Positions 14,342-15,000 of a DNA stretch of 15,000 bases are shown here, in pieces. The stretch comes from Neocallimastix lanati (nom. inval.) (lineage: Eukaryota > Neocallimastigomycota > Neocallimastigomycetes > Neocallimastigales > Neocallimastigaceae). The stretch spans positions 385,001 to 400,000 of the forward strand of contig JACVTC010000058.1 of assembly GCA_016946835.1 (NCBI GenBank). The letters run 5' to 3'. The notes beneath the pieces were generated by a model that was not told the origin of the DNA, searched no databases, and saw only the letters and a program-made list of their open reading frames with translations. A program made the position numbers and the translations under genes. Each line of letters begins with the position of its first letter. Positions within the stretch are counted from its first letter, which is position 1.

Positions 14342-15000
14342 TGTCAAAATGGTATGGTTTTTATATCAAACTATGCAAAAAACAATATCACTGAAACCTA
14401 TACAATCCAAATTAAACAGTAATTTAAATGTCAAGTTAAATTTGTACTTTCGATTTCTTATTAATAAATCTGTTCCTCTCCCATTGAAGAAATATGTTTT
14501 AATTTCGTTTATTCTTAGTCTTGTTATATTATGCTCCTCTCTTTGGTTCAAATAGGAGCAGATGTTCTAAAGCTCAAAAAATTATTAATAGAGGACTTTA
14601 TTGGAGTTACGGATTTGAATCTCGCAATTCTTCTGTTAGTCTCTATGATATTACTCGTGAATTGAGAATACCTCCTTTTTCAGCTGTCTGCGCTATATCT
14701 CAATTACGATGCTTTAGAAAATGGAAAAATTCATCATGCATTATTAATCATCTCACTAATAATATTCCTACTATGTCACATTACTCATGGACTAAAGAAT
14801 CAAGGACTTTGGATAAGAAATTAAATGGTAAGAAAACAAATGAAATAAAAAAGTTTTATTGGGAAAGGGATGTCTTCAAACCCTCAAAAGCTAAAAAAGT
14901 AATTATTTACAAGGAGAATGATTTTGGATTTATTTCAGAAATCAGAAACTTAATATTTCAATATCCTAAGTATCAATTGGGATTCTTTTGGATTTCTCGA
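14342..15000 (+). pseudogene. LINE-B reverse transcriptase C-terminal fragment, frameshifted
   Basis: The translation aligns to LINE-A residues about 415-632 (thumb and beyond) in three successive frames: weakly from 14342 (GMVF against GIPF), then a frame with ISLKP at about 14382-14396 through KKYVLISFILS, then 157 open codons from 14530 to the window edge beginning YAPLFGSN. Shared signatures include IPPFSAVCAISQ, CFRKWKNSSCII, NNIP, WTKESRTL and FYWERD. By eye about half of the residues match LINE-A, so this is a separate lineage, not a copy of LINE-A. The polymerase core with motifs A, B and FADD is missing. The frame shifts make it non-functional. It continues beyond the window. Confidence 0.85.

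Noticed and set aside
1-15000. tRNA, rRNA or CRISPR arrays
   Set aside because: No cloverleaf with the conserved TTCGA-type arm, no rRNA-like conserved blocks and no regularly spaced identical repeats with unique spacers were seen; the AT repeats are simple arrays.

Overview
The window looks like nuclear DNA of an anaerobic gut fungus (Neocallimastigomycota, probably Neocallimastix or a close relative). The evidence is extreme AT-richness between genes, long homopolymer and TAA/TAAATAA-type repeats, an intron-less and strongly codon-biased gene for a [FeFe]-hydrogenase with a mitochondrial-type presequence (a hydrogenosomal enzyme), and several non-LTR (LINE) retrotransposon sequences. The assignment rests on recognising the protein and the base composition, not on a database search.

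Layout. 1-6316 is more than 6 kb of almost pure A/T with no gene I can support. It holds heptamer arrays, (TTA)n tracts, a T47 run, two long perfect palindromes and two small islands of higher complexity with CCAAT, GCGGGG and TATA-like motifs. 6317-8227 is the hydrogenase, the only cellular gene with clear function; TATA-like and purine-rich promoter candidates lie upstream. 8228-9423 is AT-rich and ends in a 360-bp A-rich stretch followed by a T-rich stretch.

9424-15000 is a retroelement cluster built by successive insertions. (a) An A-tailed sequence of unknown family (called X here: 9424-9493 plus 12352-12650) carries the end of an open frame, a 3' untranslated region with hairpins, AATAAA and A18. 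About 78 bp of similar sequence flanks it on both sides. (b) A 5'-truncated LINE (LINE-A, 9494-12340) with an intact reverse transcriptase frame sits inside X, flanked by a 13-bp target-site duplication and ending in A28. Removing it makes the X reading frame continuous across the junction. (c) A second, older LINE-A 3' end (12771-12909), about 90% identical to the first, breaks off exactly where (d) a different sequence begins. That sequence is a structured, less AT-rich leader (12910-13565), then a 167-codon frame with an RRM-like pattern and a Ser-rich tail (13566-14069), an AT-rich spacer with a 17-bp inverted repeat, and a frameshifted C-terminal half of a related but clearly diverged LINE reverse transcriptase (LINE-B, 14342 to the window edge).

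The hydrogenase serves hydrogenosomal H2 production. The retroelements show no functional link to it. The most informative things here are the readable nesting order, the conserved hairpins at the LINE-A 3' end, the structured leader at 12910-13193, and the unplaced 167-codon frame.
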